NCBI GenBank assembly: GCA_963942565.1
Contig: OZ012685.1
Span: forward strand, 38,113,835 to 38,177,834
Reading direction: 5' to 3'
DNA: 64,000 bases
From: Maea johnstoni
Lineage: Eukaryota > Annelida > Polychaeta > Spionida > Magelonidae
Positions 62,978 to 64,000 of this stretch are shown here, piece by piece. The notes under the pieces are model-generated. The model was not told where the DNA came from, did not search any database, and saw only the letters and a program-made list of their open reading frames with translations. Position 1 is the first letter of the stretch. Every line of letters begins with the position of its first letter. The position numbers and the translations under genes are program-made.

Positions 62978-64000
62978 AACGTAAGTTATTGGTAAATGTA
63001 TTGTACTTCCAGACCAACCATGTCAAGGACTCTATACTTGATTTGATTAATTATAGTTTAACTATCATCAACTTTACTTCATCACAAAGAATCTCAAATA
63101 TTTCTTTTGTTTTTGATTTCTTTTTTGTTCATTCAGATTCAGTACTTGTCAACTATGGTCATAGTGTAAACATACTACCTGTGCACATTTCTAGCAGATG
63201 AGAAATTAACATCATAATTGTATTTTTTAGTGAAGCTCATATCTATTACAATAGATGTTTGATGAGGAATTCATTTTGCTGATAGTTAGTAAAAGAATTT
63301 TATCACTTGAAAATAATGTGACAAAGTAAATATACAGTACAACATGATAAACTGGTCGTTATTTTTCTTAGAAGTTTTTGAGGGAAGCCAACACTTTGTC
63401 AAATTTCGTAGTTTTATTGTTAACACTGGCTTTATATTTCTGTATCATATGCTCTCTTTATGCATTTTTTAAGGAAAAAGAAGTTTGGAGATATTTCCTT
63501 AATTTTTGCTAGATGTATACAAACCTTGCCTGTAAGATTATGAGATTAATGACTTAGTGATGACTTCCAAGGTCTCCCATAATACTTGATACCAGCTACA
63601 ATACCGCACTTCCATCTACCTGGGCATGGTTAGGAGACAACATTAGGAAGGGCACTTTTCAACAATGCATTGGCTTACATTGAATTTTCGTTATATTTCG
63701 TTGAATTCCAAATTGATATCTCTCCCTGGCACACAGAGAAATAATATGAATCATAAGGTATCCTTAGCATTTCTCACGGATCAGTTATGCCCCCATGCTC
63801 TTTCTGATCTATCATCTTATTTCCCACCTCTCTGGATGTTAATTTGAAGAAAGACATGCTTTCAAACTGCATTTTCAAAATGCCGATGGTACGTTAATAC
63901 ACTACTACATCTCCATCAGACCTGTCAATAAGCTTGCAGTTGGCATTCAAAGGTGGCATACATAATAGTTAGAAGTCTCCTTGCTTTGAATTAAGTTTCT
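62978..64000. other. A+T-rich flank, nothing clear
   Basis: No coding exon, RNA gene or full repeat recognised. Small frames of 60-70 codons show no splice context or known motif. An AATAAA near 62633 is a possible polyadenylation signal for the upstream gene, but it is far from the stop. Confidence 0.35.

Overview
The window is eukaryotic and animal. Its genes are split by introns with GT-AG boundaries, there is no operon layout, and it is full of short inverted-repeat transposons, microsatellites and minisatellites. A DIRS-type retrotransposon, Kolobok-like, piggyBac-like, Harbinger-like and hAT-like DNA elements and a tRNA-derived SINE together suggest a marine invertebrate. An echinoderm or another invertebrate deuterostome is my best guess, but the species cannot be read from the sequence.

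Layout. (1) About 0.2-15.2 kb, minus strand: eleven coding exons of NPLOC4 (NPL4), the ubiquitin-binding cofactor of the p97/VCP segregase. The first 444 residues are present and the C-terminus lies beyond base 1. Intron 9 carries a 6.2-kb DIRS-type element (1.72-7.93 kb). Other introns hold MITEs and ATA/AGT microsatellites. (2) 15.2-34.3 kb: intergenic and built almost entirely of transposons. A 4.6-kb TTAA-flanked Kolobok-like element (15.7-20.3 kb) abuts a giant inverted structure of about 12.9 kb (20.34-33.24 kb). The arms of that structure are tandem copies of an 825-840-bp unit rich in AGGTCA-type half-sites, and other elements are nested in it. (3) 34.4-61.3 kb, plus strand: a nine-exon gene, about 637 codons as modelled, that I do not recognise. 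It has a Ser-rich, internally repetitive N-terminal half and a coiled-coil-like C-terminal half. Its introns hold a 245-bp TA tract, many TTAA-flanked MITEs, a second SINE and a 2-kb minisatellite of 17-bp units.

The most unusual feature is at the 3' end of that gene. The last coding exon has been amplified in place into an array of about 62 units (58 of 118 bp, one of 133 bp, three of 130 bp; 53911-61277). The first unit is joined to the real splice acceptor and the last to the apparent ancestral stop. Every unit length is 1 mod 3, so the protein now ends at the first junction. Every unit also ends in a pyrimidine-rich CACAG that looks like a splice acceptor, and in the last unit it is in the right phase to restore the ancestral C-terminus. 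Downstream (about 61.74-62.38 kb) lie several older, diverged copies of a related ~115-125-bp unit, so the locus seems to have amplified at least twice.

Exon boundaries, repeat periods and terminal repeats were read by eye from the sequence. Family names for transposons rest on termini and target-site duplications and are provisional unless a coding domain is cited.
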